Assembly (NCBI RefSeq): GCF_048569485.1 | Contig: NW_027442056.1 | Location: 186,001 to 250,000 of the forward strand | Source: Anomaloglossus baeobatrachus | Lineage: Eukaryota; Chordata; Amphibia; Anura; Aromobatidae | DNA: 64,000 nucleotides | Direction of reading: 5' to 3' | In this document: positions 48,182 through 62,570 of the stretch, in pieces | Layout of the letters: the number at the start of each line of letters is the position of its first letter | Position numbering within the stretch: position 1 is the stretch's first letter | Made by a program: the position numbers and the translations under genes | Notes under the pieces: model-generated | Database searches by the model: none | Told to the model about the DNA's origin: nothing | Seen by the model: the letters and a program-made list of their open reading frames with translations, nothing else

Positions 48182-48369
48182 ATCGCTTCTCGGCCTTTTG
48201 GCTAAGATCAAGTGTAGTATCTGTTCTTATCAGTTTAATATCTGATACGTCCCCTATCTGGGGACCATATATTAAATGGATTTTTAGAACAGGGAGATGG
48301 AAAAAGAGCTTGCTCTGTCCACTCCACGCATTGACCTGGTATTGCAGTACCTCCAGGAACGGTGCACCC
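48182..48369 (+). ncRNA. RNU2: U2 snRNA, copy 29
   Basis: Matches copy 1; a private A-to-T lies upstream near 47710. Confidence 0.96.
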
Positions 48370-49489
48370 CTTCTTAACCCAGTTTCCAAAAGCAGAACTC
48401 GATTCACCTGATTCATATTAGCCCGATTAGCGAATTGAAATGAATTTTTATCTAACACACTTTTTACTTGCTTTATTCATCCAAATAGCAAACTCATCAC
48501 CACTCAACTTCACCAACTCTGCTATGTCCCGTGCAGTATCTTGTTGTCAGTCTAATCTAGATCATGTGTAATTGAATGGAATAGATCCCTTTTGGACAAA
48601 GTGGAGTCAGATGCTGCAGTGACCACAGGTGTGAGAGGATCTACAATTGGCATCTGGTGTTATCTCTCTGCTTCCACTCCAAATAAAGTTACCTGTTGTT
48701 ACCTGAACGTCAAATACTAAGAATGGGCGGCCTATGAAAGAATTAGTACTTTCATTAAGTATACTAAACCGGCTAATTGGGAATAGACAAACTGTAAAAA
48801 GCCCTCTGAGAAAGCCCCTCTCTAACCTTTGTTAGTAAGCTTTTCTGTAGCCTGCCTGTTGATGTATTTTCGGTTTGAACAGTGCACAACATGAAGAGAC
48901 GGAACACTGGCGGCTTGTCACAATGCCCCCCGATGACATCACAATAGCGCTGCTGCCTAGAAAACAAGCTGCGCAGAAGAAGTTGTTCTTTGGGTGGGAG
49001 GGTGGGCTAGTGGAAGGAGGGGGCAATCTCTTTTTTTCCCGGGTGGTAGGGGGATGACAGGAGAAGGGAAGCGGGTGGTGAGAAAGGTACAGAGGGCAGG
49101 GTTTGGGGGCTGGGAAGGAAAGGGAAAAGATTAGGGTTTGGGGATGATGAAAGGGCTTTCTACGGGTAAGGATGGCAAAGGGTGGCAGTGACGGAAAGTC
49201 AGGCAACCTGTCCTGTCCGTCTTTTTGTATCGTGAATTGGAAAGACTGCAAGGGGGAGGGGAGTTGCTTGCGCCCTAAAGGAGGAGTTATTCAGATTCAT
49301 TGCAGTGGGCGGCGGCTGCAAAACGCACCATTCTTCTTGTTTTTGCTCTGCAAAGCAGCCTTTTCAAGGGTTGGCTTGGGTGACAAAATGTCTTGTGTAG
49401 GCGTGGGTTTGTCTCCCTCTCGCTCTCTCTCCCTAAGATGTGTCCGGCATAGGCCAGGGTGCCACTCGAGGCCCAAACCAATTCTGGTT

Positions 49490-49677
49490 ATCGCTTCTCG
49501 GCCTTTTGGCTAAGATCAAGTGTAGTATCTGTTCTTATCAGTTTAATATCTGATACGTCCCCTATCTGGGGACCATATATTAAATGGATTTTTAGAACAG
49601 GGAGATGGAAAAAGAGCTTGCTCTGTCCACTCCACGCATTGACCTGGTATTGCAGTACCTCCAGGAACGGTGCACCC
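49490..49677 (+). ncRNA. RNU2: U2 snRNA, copy 30
   Basis: Matches copy 1. Confidence 0.96.
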
Positions 49678-50797
49678 CTTCTTAACCCAGTTTCCAAAAG
49701 CAGAACTCGATTCACCTGATTCATATTAGCCCGATTAGCGAATTGAAATGAATTTTTATCTAACACACTTTTTACTTGCTTTATTCATCCAAATAGCAAA
49801 CTCATCACCACTCAACTTCACCAACTCTGCTATGTCCCGTGCAGTATCTTGTTGTCAGTCTAATCTAGATCATGTGTAATTGAATGGAATAGATCCCTTT
49901 TGGACAAAGTGGAGTCAGATGCTGCAGTGACCACAGGTGTGAGAGGATCTACAATTGGCATCTGGTGTTATCTCTCTGCTTCCACTCCAAATAAAGTTAC
50001 CTGTTGTTACCTGAACGTCAAATACTAAGAATGGGCGGCCTATGAAAGAATTAGTACTTTCATTAAGTATACTAAACCGGCTAATTGGGAATAGACAAAC
50101 TGTAAAAAGCCCTCTGAGAAAGCCCCTCTCTAACCTTTGTTAGTAAGCTTTTCTGTAGCCTGCCTGTTGATGTATTTTCGGTTTGAACAGTGCACAACAT
50201 GAAGAGACGGAACACTGGCGGCTTGTCACAATGCCCCCCGATGACATCACAATAGCGCTGCTGCCTAGAAAACAAGCTGCGCAGAAGAAGTTGTTCTTTG
50301 GGTGGGAGGGTGGGCTAGTGGAAGGAGGGGGCAATCTCTTTTTTTCCCGGGTGGTAGGGGGATGACAGGAGAAGGGAAGCGGGTGGTGAGAAAGGTACAG
50401 AGGGCAGGGTTTGGGGGCTGGGAAGGAAAGGGAAAAGATTAGGGTTTGGGGATGATGAAAGGGCTTTCTACGGGTAAGGATGGCAAAGGGTGGCAGTGAC
50501 GGAAAGTCAGGCAACCTGTCCTGTCCGTCTTTTTGTATCGTGAATTGGAAAGACTGCAAGGGGGAGGGGAGTTGCTTGCGCCCTAAAGGAGGAGTTATTC
50601 AGATTCATTGCAGTGGGCGGCGGCTGCAAAATGCACCATTCTTCTTGTTTTTGCTCTGCAAAGCAGCCTTTTCAAGGGTTGGCTTGGGTGACAAAATGTC
50701 TTGTGTAGGCGTGGGTTTGTCTCCCTCTCGCTCTCTCTCCCTAAGATGTGTCCGGCATAGGCCAGGGTGCCACTCGAGGCCCAAACCAATTCTGGTT

Positions 50798-50985
50798 ATC
50801 GCTTCTCGGCCTTTTGGCTAAGATCAAGTGTAGTATCTGTTCTTATCAGTTTAATATCTGATACGTCCCCTATCTGGGGACCATATATTAAATGCATTTT
50901 TAGAACAGGGAGATGGAAAAAGAGCTTGCTCTGTCCACTCCACGCATTGACCTGGTATTGCAGTACCTCCAGGAACGGTGCACCC
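50798..50985 (+). ncRNA. RNU2: U2 snRNA, copy 31, variant at the Sm-site edge (G98C)
   Basis: Full length, but with G-to-C at 50895 (U2 98), the base before AUUUUU in the Sm region. The surrounding unit also has C-to-T at 50632 (in the distal promoter region), C-to-T at 51487 and C-to-A at 51569, making it the most diverged unit in the window. Weaker Sm assembly is possible. Confidence 0.92.
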
Positions 50986-52105
50986 CTTCTTAACCCAGTT
51001 TCCAAAAGCAGAACTCGATTCACCTGATTCATATTAGCCCGATTAGCGAATTGAAATGAATTTTTATCTAACACACTTTTTACTTGCTTTATTCATCCAA
51101 ATAGCAAACTCATCACCACTCAACTTCACCAACTCTGCTATGTCCCGTGCAGTATCTTGTTGTCAGTCTAATCTAGATCATGTGTAATTGAATGGAATAG
51201 ATCCCTTTTGGACAAAGTGGAGTCAGATGCTGCAGTGACCACAGGTGTGAGAGGATCTACAATTGGCATCTGGTGTTATCTCTCTGCTTCCACTCCAAAT
51301 AAAGTTACCTGTTGTTACCTGAACGTCAAATACTAAGAATGGGCGGCCTATGAAAGAATTAGTACTTTCATTAAGTATACTAAACCGGCTAATTGGGAAT
51401 AGACAAACTGTAAAAAGCCCTCTGAGAAAGCCCCTCTCTAACCTTTGTTAGTAAGCTTTTCTGTAGCCTGCCTGTTGATGTATTTTTGGTTTGAACAGTG
51501 CACAACATGAAGAGACGGAACACTGGCGGCTTGTCACAATGCCCCCCGATGACATCACAATAGCGCTGATGCCTAGAAAACAAGCTGCGCAGAAGAAGTT
51601 GTTCTTTGGGTGGGAGGGTGGGCTAGTGGAAGGAGGGGGCAATCTCTTTTTTTCCCGGGTGGTAGGGGGATGACAGGAGAAGGGAAGCGGGTGGTGAGAA
51701 AGGTACAGAGGGCAGGGTTTGGGGGCTGGGAAGGAAAGGGAAAAGATTAGGGTTTGGGGATGATGAAAGGGCTTTCTACGGGTAAGGATGGCAAAGGGTG
51801 GCAGTGACGGAAAGTCAGGCAACCTGTCCTGTCCGTCTTTTTGTATCGTGAATTGGAAAGACTGCAAGGGGGAGGGGAGTTGCTTGCGCCCTAAAGGAGG
51901 AGTTATTCAGATTCATTGCAGTGGGCGGCGGCTGCAAAACGCACCATTCTTCTTGTTTTTGCTCTGCAAAGCAGCCTTTTCAAGGGTTGGCTTGGGTGAC
52001 AAAATGTCTTGTGTAGGCGTGGGTTTGTCTCCCTCTCGCTCTCTCTCCCTAAGATGTGTCCGGCATAGGCCAGGGTGCCACTCGAGGCCCAAACCAATTC
52101 TGGTT

Positions 52106-52293
52106 ATCGCTTCTCGGCCTTTTGGCTAAGATCAAGTGTAGTATCTGTTCTTATCAGTTTAATATCTGATACGTCCCCTATCTGGGGACCATATATTAAA
52201 TGGATTTTTAGAACAGGGAGATGGAAAAAGAGCTTGCTCTGTCCACTCCACGCATTGACCTGGTATTGCAGTACCTCCAGGAACGGTGCACCC
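52106..52293 (+). ncRNA. RNU2: U2 snRNA, copy 32
   Basis: Matches copy 1. Confidence 0.96.
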
Positions 52294-53413
52294 CTTCTTA
52301 ACCCAGTTTCCAAAAGCAGAACTCGATTCACCTGATTCATATTAGCCCGATTAGCGAATTGAAATGAATTTTTATCTAACACACTTTTTACTTGCTTTAT
52401 TCATCCAAATAGCAAACTCATCACCACTCAACTTCACCAACTCTGCTATGTCCCGTGCAGTATCTTGTTGTCAGTCTAATCTAGATCATGTGTAATTGAA
52501 TGGAATAGATCCCTTTTGGACAAAGTGGAGTCAGATGCTGCAGTGACCACAGGTGTGAGAGGATCTACAATTGGCATCTGGTGTTATCTCTCTGCTTCCA
52601 CTCCAAATAAAGTTACCTGTTGTTACCTGAACGTCAAATACTAAGAATGGGCGGCCTATGAAAGAATTAGTACTTTCATTAAGTATACTAAACCGGCTAA
52701 TTGGGAATAGACAAACTGTAAAAAGCCCTCTGAGAAAGCCCCTCTCTAACCTTTGTTAGTAAGCTTTTCTGTAGCCTGCCTGTTGATGTATTTTCGGTTT
52801 GAACAGTGCACAACATGAAGAGACGGAACACTGGCGGCTTGTCACAATGCCCCCCGATGACATCACAATAGCGCTGCTGCCTAGAAAACAAGCTGCGCAG
52901 AAGAAGTTGTTCTTTGGGTGGGAGGGTGGGCTAGTGGAAGGAGGGGGCAATCTCTTTTTTTCCCGGGTGGTAGGGGGATGACAGGAGAAGGGAAGCGGGT
53001 GGTGAGAAAGGTACAGAGGGCAGGGTTTGGGGGCTGGGAAGGAAAGGGAAAAGATTAGGGTTTGGGGATGATGAAAGGGCTTTCTACGGGTAAGGATGGC
53101 AAAGGGTGGCAGTGACGGAAAGTCAGGCAACCTGTCCTGTCCGTCTTTTTGTATCGTGAATTGGAAAGACTGCAAGGGGGAGGGGAGTTGCTTGCGCCCT
53201 AAAGGAGGAGTTATTCAGATTCATTGCAGTGGGCGGCGGCTGCAAAACGCACCATTCTTCTTGTTTTTGCTCTGCAAAGCAGCCTTTTCAAGGGTTGGCT
53301 TGGGTGACAAAATGTCTTGTGTAGGCGTGGGTTTGTCTCCCTCTCGCTCTCTCTCCCTAAGATGTGTCCGGCATAGGCCAGGGTGCCACTCGAGGCCCAA
53401 ACCAATTCTGGTT

Positions 53414-53601
53414 ATCGCTTCTCGGCCTTTTGGCTAAGATCAAGTGTAGTATCTGTTCTTATCAGTTTAATATCTGATACGTCCCCTATCTGGGGACCAT
53501 ATATTAAATGGATTTTTAGAACAGGGAGATGGAAAAAGAGCTTGCTCTGTCCACTCCACGCATTGACCTGGTATTGCAGTACCTCCAGGAACGGTGCACC
53601 C
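53414..53601 (+). ncRNA. RNU2: U2 snRNA, copy 33
   Basis: Matches copy 1. Confidence 0.96.
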
Positions 53602-54721
53602 CTTCTTAACCCAGTTTCCAAAAGCAGAACTCGATTCACCTGATTCATATTAGCCCGATTAGCGAATTGAAATGAATTTTTATCTAACACACTTTTTACT
53701 TGCTTTATTCATCCAAATAGCAAACTCATCACCACTCAACTTCACCAACTCTGCTATGTCCCGTGCAGTATCTTGTTGTCAGTCTAATCTAGATCATGTG
53801 TAATTGAATGGAATAGATCCCTTTTGGACAAAGTGGAGTCAGATGCTGCAGTGACCACAGGTGTGAGAGGATCTACAATTGGCATCTGGTGTTATCTCTC
53901 TGCTTCCACTCCAAATAAAGTTACCTGTTGTTACCTGAACGTCAAATACTAAGAATGGGCGGCCTATGAAAGAATTAGTACTTTCATTAAGTATACTAAA
54001 CCGGCTAATTGGGAATAGACAAACTGTAAAAAGCCCTCTGAGAAAGCCCCTCTCTAACCTTTGTTAGTAAGCTTTTCTGTAGCCTGCCTGTTGATGTATT
54101 TTCGGTTTGAACAGTGCACAACATGAAGAGACGGAACACTGGCGGCTTGTCACAATGCCCCCCGATGACATCACAATAGCGCTGCTGCCTAGAAAACAAG
54201 CTGCGCAGAAGAAGTTGTTCTTTGGGTGGGAGGGTGGGCTAGTGGAAGGAGGGGGCAATCTCTTTTTTTCCCGGGTGGTAGGGGGATGACAGGAGAAGGG
54301 AAGCGGGTGGTGAGAAAGGTACAGAGGGCAGGGTTTGGGGGCTGGGAAGGAAAGGGAAAAGATTAGGGTTTGGGGATGATGAAAGGGCTTTCTACGGGTA
54401 AGGATGGCAAAGGGTGGCAGTGACGGAAAGTCAGGCAACCTGTCCTGTCCGTCTTTTTGTATCGTGAATTGGAAAGACTGCAAGGGGGAGGGGAGTTGCT
54501 TGCGCCCTAAAGGAGGAGTTATTCAGATTCATTGCAGTGGGCGGCGGCTGCAAAACGCACCATTCTTCTTGTTTTTGCTCTGCAAAGCAGCCTTTTCAAG
54601 GGTTGGCTTGGGTGACAAAATGTCTTGTGTAGGCGTGGGTTTGTCTCCCTCTCGCTCTCTCTCCCTAAGATGTGTCCGGCATAGGCCAGGGTGCCACTCG
54701 AGGCCCAAACCAATTCTGGTT

Positions 54722-54909
54722 ATCGCTTCTCGGCCTTTTGGCTAAGATCAAGTGTAGTATCTGTTCTTATCAGTTTAATATCTGATACGTCCCCTATCTG
54801 GGGACCATATATTAAATGGATTTTTAGAACAGGGAGATGGAAAAAGAGCTTGCTCTGTCCACTCCACGCATTGACCTGGTATTGCAGTACCTCCAGGAAC
54901 GGTGCACCC
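54722..54909 (+). ncRNA. RNU2: U2 snRNA, copy 34
   Basis: Matches copy 1. Confidence 0.96.
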
Positions 54910-56029
54910 CTTCTTAACCCAGTTTCCAAAAGCAGAACTCGATTCACCTGATTCATATTAGCCCGATTAGCGAATTGAAATGAATTTTTATCTAACACAC
55001 TTTTTACTTGCTTTATTCATCCAAATAGCAAACTCATCACCACTCAACTTCACCAACTCTGCTATGTCCCGTGCAGTATCTTGTTGTCAGTCTAATCTAG
55101 ATCATGTGTAATTGAATGGAATAGATCCCTTTTGGACAAAGTGGAGTCAGATGCTGCAGTGACCACAGGTGTGAGAGGATCTACAATTGGCATCTGGTGT
55201 TATCTCTCTGCTTCCACTCCAAATAAAGTTACCTGTTGTTACCTGAACGTCAAATACTAAGAATGGGCGGCCTATGAAAGAATTAGTACTTTCATTAAGT
55301 ATACTAAACCGGCTAATTGGGAATAGACAAACTGTAAAAAGCCCTCTGAGAAAGCCCCTCTCTAACCTTTGTTAGTAAGCTTTTCTGTAGCCTGCCTGTT
55401 GATGTATTTTCGGTTTGAACAGTGCACAACATGAAGAGACGGAACACTGGCGGCTTGTCACAATGCCCCCCGATGACATCACAATAGCGCTGCTGCCTAG
55501 AAAACAAGCTGCGCAGAAGAAGTTGTTCTTTGGGTGGGAGGGTGGGCTAGTGGAAGGAGGGGGCAATCTCTTTTTTTCCCGGGTGGTAGGGGGATGACAG
55601 GAGAAGGGAAGCGGGTGGTGAGAAAGGTACAGAGGGCAGGGTTTGGGGGCTGGGAAGGAAAGGGAAAAGATTAGGGTTTGGGGATGATGAAAGGGCTTTC
55701 TACGGGTAAGGATGGCAAAGGGTGGCAGTGACGGAAAGTCAGGCAACCTGTCCTGTCCGTCTTTTTGTATCGTGAATTGGAAAGACTGCAAGGGGGAGGG
55801 GAGTTGCTTGCGCCCTAAAGGAGGAGTTATTCAGATTCATTGCAGTGGGCGGCGGCTGCAAAACGCACCATTCTTCTTGTTTTTGCTCTGCAAAGCAGCC
55901 TTTTCAAGGGTTGGCTTGGGTGACAAAATGTCTTGTGTAGGCGTGGGTTTGTCTCCCTCTCGCTCTCTCTCCCTAAGATGTGTCCGGCATAGGCCAGGGT
56001 GCCACTCGAGGCCCAAACCAATTCTGGTT

Positions 56030-56217
56030 ATCGCTTCTCGGCCTTTTGGCTAAGATCAAGTGTAGTATCTGTTCTTATCAGTTTAATATCTGATACGTCC
56101 CCTATCTGGGGACCATATATTAAATGGATTTTTAGAACAGGGAGATGGAAAAAGAGCTTGCTCTGTCCACTCCACGCATTGACCTGGTATTGCAGTACCT
56201 CCAGGAACGGTGCACCC
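56030..56217 (+). ncRNA. RNU2: U2 snRNA, copy 35
   Basis: Matches copy 1. Confidence 0.96.
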
Positions 56218-57337
56218 CTTCTTAACCCAGTTTCCAAAAGCAGAACTCGATTCACCTGATTCATATTAGCCCGATTAGCGAATTGAAATGAATTTTTATC
56301 TAACACACTTTTTACTTGCTTTATTCATCCAAATAGCAAACTCATCACCACTCAACTTCACCAACTCTGCTATGTCCCGTGCAGTATCTTGTTGTCAGTC
56401 TAATCTAGATCATGTGTAATTGAATGGAATAGATCCCTTTTGGACAAAGTGGAGTCAGATGCTGCAGTGACCACAGGTGTGAGAGGATCTACAATTGGCA
56501 TCTGGTGTTATCTCTCTGCTTCCACTCCAAATAAAGTTACCTGTTGTTACCTGAACGTCAAATACTAAGAATGGGCGGCCTATGAAAGAATTAGTACTTT
56601 CATTAAGTATACTAAACCGGCTAATTGGGAATAGACAAACTGTAAAAAGCCCTCTGAGAAAGCCCCTCTCTAACCTTTGTTAGTAAGCTTTTCTGTAGCC
56701 TGCCTGTTGATGTATTTTCGGTTTGAACAGTGCACAACATGAAGAGACGGAACACTGGCGGCTTGTCACAATGCCCCCCGATGACATCACAATAGCGCTG
56801 CTGCCTAGAAAACAAGCTGCGCAGAAGAAGTTGTTCTTTGGGTGGGAGGGTGGGCTAGTGGAAGGAGGGGGCAATCTCTTTTTTTCCCGGGTGGTAGGGG
56901 GATGACAGGAGAAGGGAAGCGGGTGGTGAGAAAGGTACAGAGGGCAGGGTTTGGGGGCTGGGAAGGAAAGGGAAAAGATTAGGGTTTGGGGATGATGAAA
57001 GGGCTTTCTACGGGTAAGGATGGCAAAGGGTGGCAGTGACGGAAAGTCAGGCAACCTGTCCTGTCCGTCTTTTTGTATCGTGAATTGGAAAGACTGCAAG
57101 GGGGAGGGGAGTTGCTTGCGCCCTAAAGGAGGAGTTATTCAGATTCATTGCAGTGGGCGGCGGCTGCAAAACGCACCATTCTTCTTGTTTTTGCTCTGCA
57201 AAGCAGCCTTTTCAAGGGTTGGCTTGGGTGACAAAATGTCTTGTGTAGGCGTGGGTTTGTCTCCCTCTCGCTCTCTCTCCCTAAGATGTGTCCGGCATAG
57301 GCCAGGGTGCCACTCGAGGCCCAAACCAATTCTGGTT

Positions 57338-57525
57338 ATCGCTTCTCGGCCTTTTGGCTAAGATCAAGTGTAGTATCTGTTCTTATCAGTTTAATATCTG
57401 ATACGTCCCCTATCTGGGGACCATATATTAAATGGATTTTTAGAACAGGGAGATGGAAAAAGAGCTTGCTCTGTCCACTCCACGCATTGACCTGGTATTG
57501 CAGTACCTCCAGGAACGGTGCACCC
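57338..57525 (+). ncRNA. RNU2: U2 snRNA, copy 36
   Basis: Matches copy 1; A-to-C in the spacer near 57583, shared with the unit of copy 38. Confidence 0.96.
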
Positions 57526-58645
57526 CTTCTTAACCCAGTTTCCAAAAGCAGAACTCGATTCACCTGATTCATATTAGCCCGCTTAGCGAATTGAAATGAA
57601 TTTTTATCTAACACACTTTTTACTTGCTTTATTCATCCAAATAGCAAACTCATCACCACTCAACTTCACCAACTCTGCTATGTCCCGTGCAGTATCTTGT
57701 TGTCAGTCTAATCTAGATCATGTGTAATTGAATGGAATAGATCCCTTTTGGACAAAGTGGAGTCAGATGCTGCAGTGACCACAGGTGTGAGAGGATCTAC
57801 AATTGGCATCTGGTGTTATCTCTCTGCTTCCACTCCAAATAAAGTTACCTGTTGTTACCTGAACGTCAAATACTAAGAATGGGCGGCCTATGAAAGAATT
57901 AGTACTTTCATTAAGTATACTAAACCGGCTAATTGGGAATAGACAAACTGTAAAAAGCCCTCTGAGAAAGCCCCTCTCTAACCTTTGTTAGTAAGCTTTT
58001 CTGTAGCCTGCCTGTTGATGTATTTTCGGTTTGAACAGTGCACAACATGAAGAGACGGAACACTGGCGGCTTGTCACAATGCCCCCCGATGACATCACAA
58101 TAGCGCTGCTGCCTAGAAAACAAGCTGCGCAGAAGAAGTTGTTCTTTGGGTGGGAGGGTGGGCTAGTGGAAGGAGGGGGCAATCTCTTTTTTTCCCGGGT
58201 GGTAGGGGGATGACAGGAGAAGGGAAGCGGGTGGTGAGAAAGGTACAGAGGGCAGGGTTTGGGGGCTGGGAAGGAAAGGGAAAAGATTAGGGTTTGGGGA
58301 TGATGAAAGGGCTTTCTACGGGTAAGGATGGCAAAGGGTGGCAGTGACGGAAAGTCAGGCAACCTGTCCTGTCCGTCTTTTTGTATCGTGAATTGGAAAG
58401 ACTGCAAGGGGGAGGGGAGTTGCTTGCGCCCTAAAGGAGGAGTTATTCAGATTCATTGCAGTGGGCGGCGGCTGCAAAACGCACCATTCTTCTTGTTTTT
58501 GCTCTGCAAAGCAGCCTTTTCAAGGGTTGGCTTGGGTGACAAAATGTCTTGTGTAGGCGTGGGTTTGTCTCCCTCTCGCTCTCTCTCCCTAAGATGTGTC
58601 CGGCATAGGCCAGGGTGCCACTCGAGGCCCAAACCAATTCTGGTT

Positions 58646-58833
58646 ATCGCTTCTCGGCCTTTTGGCTAAGATCAAGTGTAGTATCTGTTCTTATCAGTTT
58701 AATATCTGATACGTCCCCTATCTGGGGACCATATATTAAATGGATTTTTAGAACAGGGAGATGGAAAAAGAGCTTGCTCTGTCCACTCCACGCATTGACC
58801 TGGTATTGCAGTACCTCCAGGAACGGTGCACCC
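58646..58833 (+). ncRNA. RNU2: U2 snRNA, copy 37
   Basis: Matches copy 1. Confidence 0.96.
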
Positions 58834-59953
58834 CTTCTTAACCCAGTTTCCAAAAGCAGAACTCGATTCACCTGATTCATATTAGCCCGATTAGCGAATT
58901 GAAATGAATTTTTATCTAACACACTTTTTACTTGCTTTATTCATCCAAATAGCAAACTCATCACCACTCAACTTCACCAACTCTGCTATGTCCCGTGCAG
59001 TATCTTGTTGTCAGTCTAATCTAGATCATGTGTAATTGAATGGAATAGATCCCTTTTGGACAAAGTGGAGTCAGATGCTGCAGTGACCACAGGTGTGAGA
59101 GGATCTACAATTGGCATCTGGTGTTATCTCTCTGCTTCCACTCCAAATAAAGTTACCTGTTGTTACCTGAACGTCAAATACTAAGAATGGGCGGCCTATG
59201 AAAGAATTAGTACTTTCATTAAGTATACTAAACCGGCTAATTGGGAATAGACAAACTGTAAAAAGCCCTCTGAGAAAGCCCCTCTCTAACCTTTGTTAGT
59301 AAGCTTTTCTGTAGCCTGCCTGTTGATGTATTTTCGGTTTGAACAGTGCACAACATGAAGAGACGGAACACTGGCGGCTTGTCACAATGCCCCCCGATGA
59401 CATCACAATAGCGCTGCTGCCTAGAAAACAAGCTGCGCAGAAGAAGTTGTTCTTTGGGTGGGAGGGTGGGCTAGTGGAAGGAGGGGGCAATCTCTTTTTT
59501 TCCCGGGTGGTAGGGGGATGACAGGAGAAGGGAAGCGGGTGGTGAGAAAGGTACAGAGGGCAGGGTTTGGGGGCTGGGAAGGAAAGGGAAAAGATTAGGG
59601 TTTGGGGATGATGAAAGGGCTTTCTACGGGTAAGGATGGCAAAGGGTGGCAGTGACGGAAAGTCAGGCAACCTGTCCTGTCCGTCTTTTTGTATCGTGAA
59701 TTGGAAAGACTGCAAGGGGGAGGGGAGTTGCTTGCGCCCTAAAGGAGGAGTTATTCAGATTCATTGCAGTGGGCGGCGGCTGCAAAACGCACCATTCTTC
59801 TTGTTTTTGCTCTGCAAAGCAGCCTTTTCAAGGGTTGGCTTGGGTGACAAAATGTCTTGTGTAGGCGTGGGTTTGTCTCCCTCTCGCTCTCTCTCCCTAA
59901 GATGTGTCCGGCATAGGCCAGGGTGCCACTCGAGGCCCAAACCAATTCTGGTT

Positions 59954-60141
59954 ATCGCTTCTCGGCCTTTTGGCTAAGATCAAGTGTAGTATCTGTTCTT
60001 ATCAGTTTAATATCTGATACGTCCCCTATCTGGGGACCATATATTAAATGGATTTTTAGAACAGGGAGATGGAAAAAGAGCTTGCTCTGTCCACTCCACG
60101 CATTGACCTGGTATTGCAGTACCTCCAGGAACGGTGCACCC
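59954..60141 (+). ncRNA. RNU2: U2 snRNA, copy 38
   Basis: Matches copy 1; same A-to-C in the spacer (near 60199) as copy 36. Confidence 0.96.
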
Positions 60142-61262
60142 CTTCTTAACCCAGTTTCCAAAAGCAGAACTCGATTCACCTGATTCATATTAGCCCGCTT
60201 AGCGAATTGAAATGAATTTTTATCTAACACACTTTTTACTTGCTTTATTCATCCAAATAGCAAACTCATCACCACTCAACTTCACCAACTCTGCTATGTC
60301 CCGTGCAGTATCTTGTTGTCAGTCTAATCTAGATCATGTGTAATTGAATGGAATAGATCCCTTTTGGACAAAGTGGAGTCAGATGCTGCAGTGACCACAG
60401 GTGTGAGAGGATCTACAATTGGCATCTGGTGTTATCTCTCTGCTTCCACTCCAAATAAAGTTACCTGTTGTTACCTGAACGTCAAATACTAAGAATGGGC
60501 GGCCTATGAAAGAATTAGTACTTTCATTAAGTATACTAAACCGGCTAATTGGGAATAGACAAACTGTAAAAAGCCCTCTGAGAAAGCCCCTCTCTAACCT
60601 TTGTTAGTAAGCTTTTCTGTAGCCTGCCTGTTGATGTATTTTCGGTTTGAACAGTGCACAACATGAAGAGACGGAACACTGGCGGCTTGTCACAATGCCC
60701 CCCGATGACATCACAATAGCGCTGCTGCCTAGAAAACAAGCTGCGCAGAAGAAGTTGTTCTTTGGGTGGGAGGGTGGGCTAGTGGAAGGAGGGGGCAATC
60801 TCTTTTTTTCCCGGGTGGTAGGGGGATGACAGGAGAAGGGAAGCGGGTGGTGAGAAAGGTACAGAGGGCAGGGTTTGGGGGCTGGGAAGGAAAGGGAAAA
60901 GATTAGGGTTTGGGGATGATGAAAGGGCTTTCTACGGGTAAGGATGGCAAAGGGTGGCAGTGACGGAAAGTCAGGCAACCTGTCCTGTCCGTCTTTTTGT
61001 ATCGTGAATTGGAAAGACTGCAAGGGGGGAGGGGAGTTGCTTGCGCCCTAAAGGAGGAGTTATTCAGATTCATTGCAGTGGGCGGCGGCTGCAAAACGCA
61101 CCATTCTTCTTGTTTTTGCTCTGCAAAGCAGCCTTTTCAAGGGTTGGCTTGGGTGACAAAATGTCTTGTGTAGGCGTGGGTTTGTCTCCCTCTCGCTCTC
61201 TCTCCCTAAGATGTGTCCGGCATAGGCCAGGGTGCCACTCGAGGCCCAAACCAATTCTGGTT

Positions 61263-61450
61263 ATCGCTTCTCGGCCTTTTGGCTAAGATCAAGTGTAGTA
61301 TCTGTTCTTATCAGTTTAATATCTGATACGTCCCCTATCTGGGGACCATATATTAAATGGATTTTTAGAACAGGGAGATGGAAAAAGAGCTTGCTCTGTC
61401 CACTCCACGCATTGACCTGGTATTGCAGTACCTCCAGGAACGGTGCACCC
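61263..61450 (+). ncRNA. RNU2: U2 snRNA, copy 39
   Basis: Matches copy 1; the upstream G run near 61027 has one extra G. Confidence 0.96.
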
Positions 61451-62570
61451 CTTCTTAACCCAGTTTCCAAAAGCAGAACTCGATTCACCTGATTCATATT
61501 AGCCCGATTAGCGAATTGAAATGAATTTTTATCTAACACACTTTTTACTTGCTTTATTCATCCAAATAGCAAACTCATCACCACTCAACTTCACCAACTC
61601 TGCTATGTCCCGTGCAGTATCTTGTTGTCAGTCTAATCTAGATCATGTGTAATTGAATGGAATAGATCCCTTTTGGACAAAGTGGAGTCAGATGCTGCAG
61701 TGACCACAGGTGTGAGAGGATCTACAATTGGCATCTGGTGTTATCTCTCTGCTTCCACTCCAAATAAAGTTACCTGTTGTTACCTGAACGTCAAATACTA
61801 AGAATGGGCGGCCTATGAAAGAATTAGTACTTTCATTAAGTATACTAAACCGGCTAATTGGGAATAGACAAACTGTAAAAAGCCCTCTGAGAAAGCCCCT
61901 CTCTAACCTTTGTTAGTAAGCTTTTCTGTAGCCTGCCTGTTGATGTATTTTCGGTTTGAACAGTGCACAACATGAAGAGACGGAACACTGGCGGCTTGTC
62001 ACAATGCCCCCCGATGACATCACAATAGCGCTGCTGCCTAGAAAACAAGCTGCGCAGAAGAAGTTGTTCTTTGGGTGGGAGGGTGGGCTAGTGGAAGGAG
62101 GGGGCAATCTCTTTTTTTCCCGGGTGGTAGGGGGATGACAGGAGAAGGGAAGCGGGTGGTGAGAAAGGTACAGAGGGCAGGGTTTGGGGGCTGGGAAGGA
62201 AAGGGAAAAGATTAGGGTTTGGGGATGATGAAAGGGCTTTCTACGGGTAAGGATGGCAAAGGGTGGCAGTGACGGAAAGTCAGGCAACCTGTCCTGTCCG
62301 TCTTTTTGTATCGTGAATTGGAAAGACTGCAAGGGGGAGGGGAGTTGCTTGCGCCCTAAAGGAGGAGTTATTCAGATTCATTGCAGTGGGCGGCGGCTGC
62401 AAAACGCACCATTCTTCTTGTTTTTGCTCTGCAAAGCAGCCTTTTCAAGGGTTGGCTTGGGTGACAAAATGTCTTGTGTAGGCGTGGGTTTGTCTCCCTC
62501 TCGCTCTCTCTCCCTAAGATGTGTCCGGCATAGGCCAGGGTGCCACTCGAGGCCCAAACCAATTCTGGTT

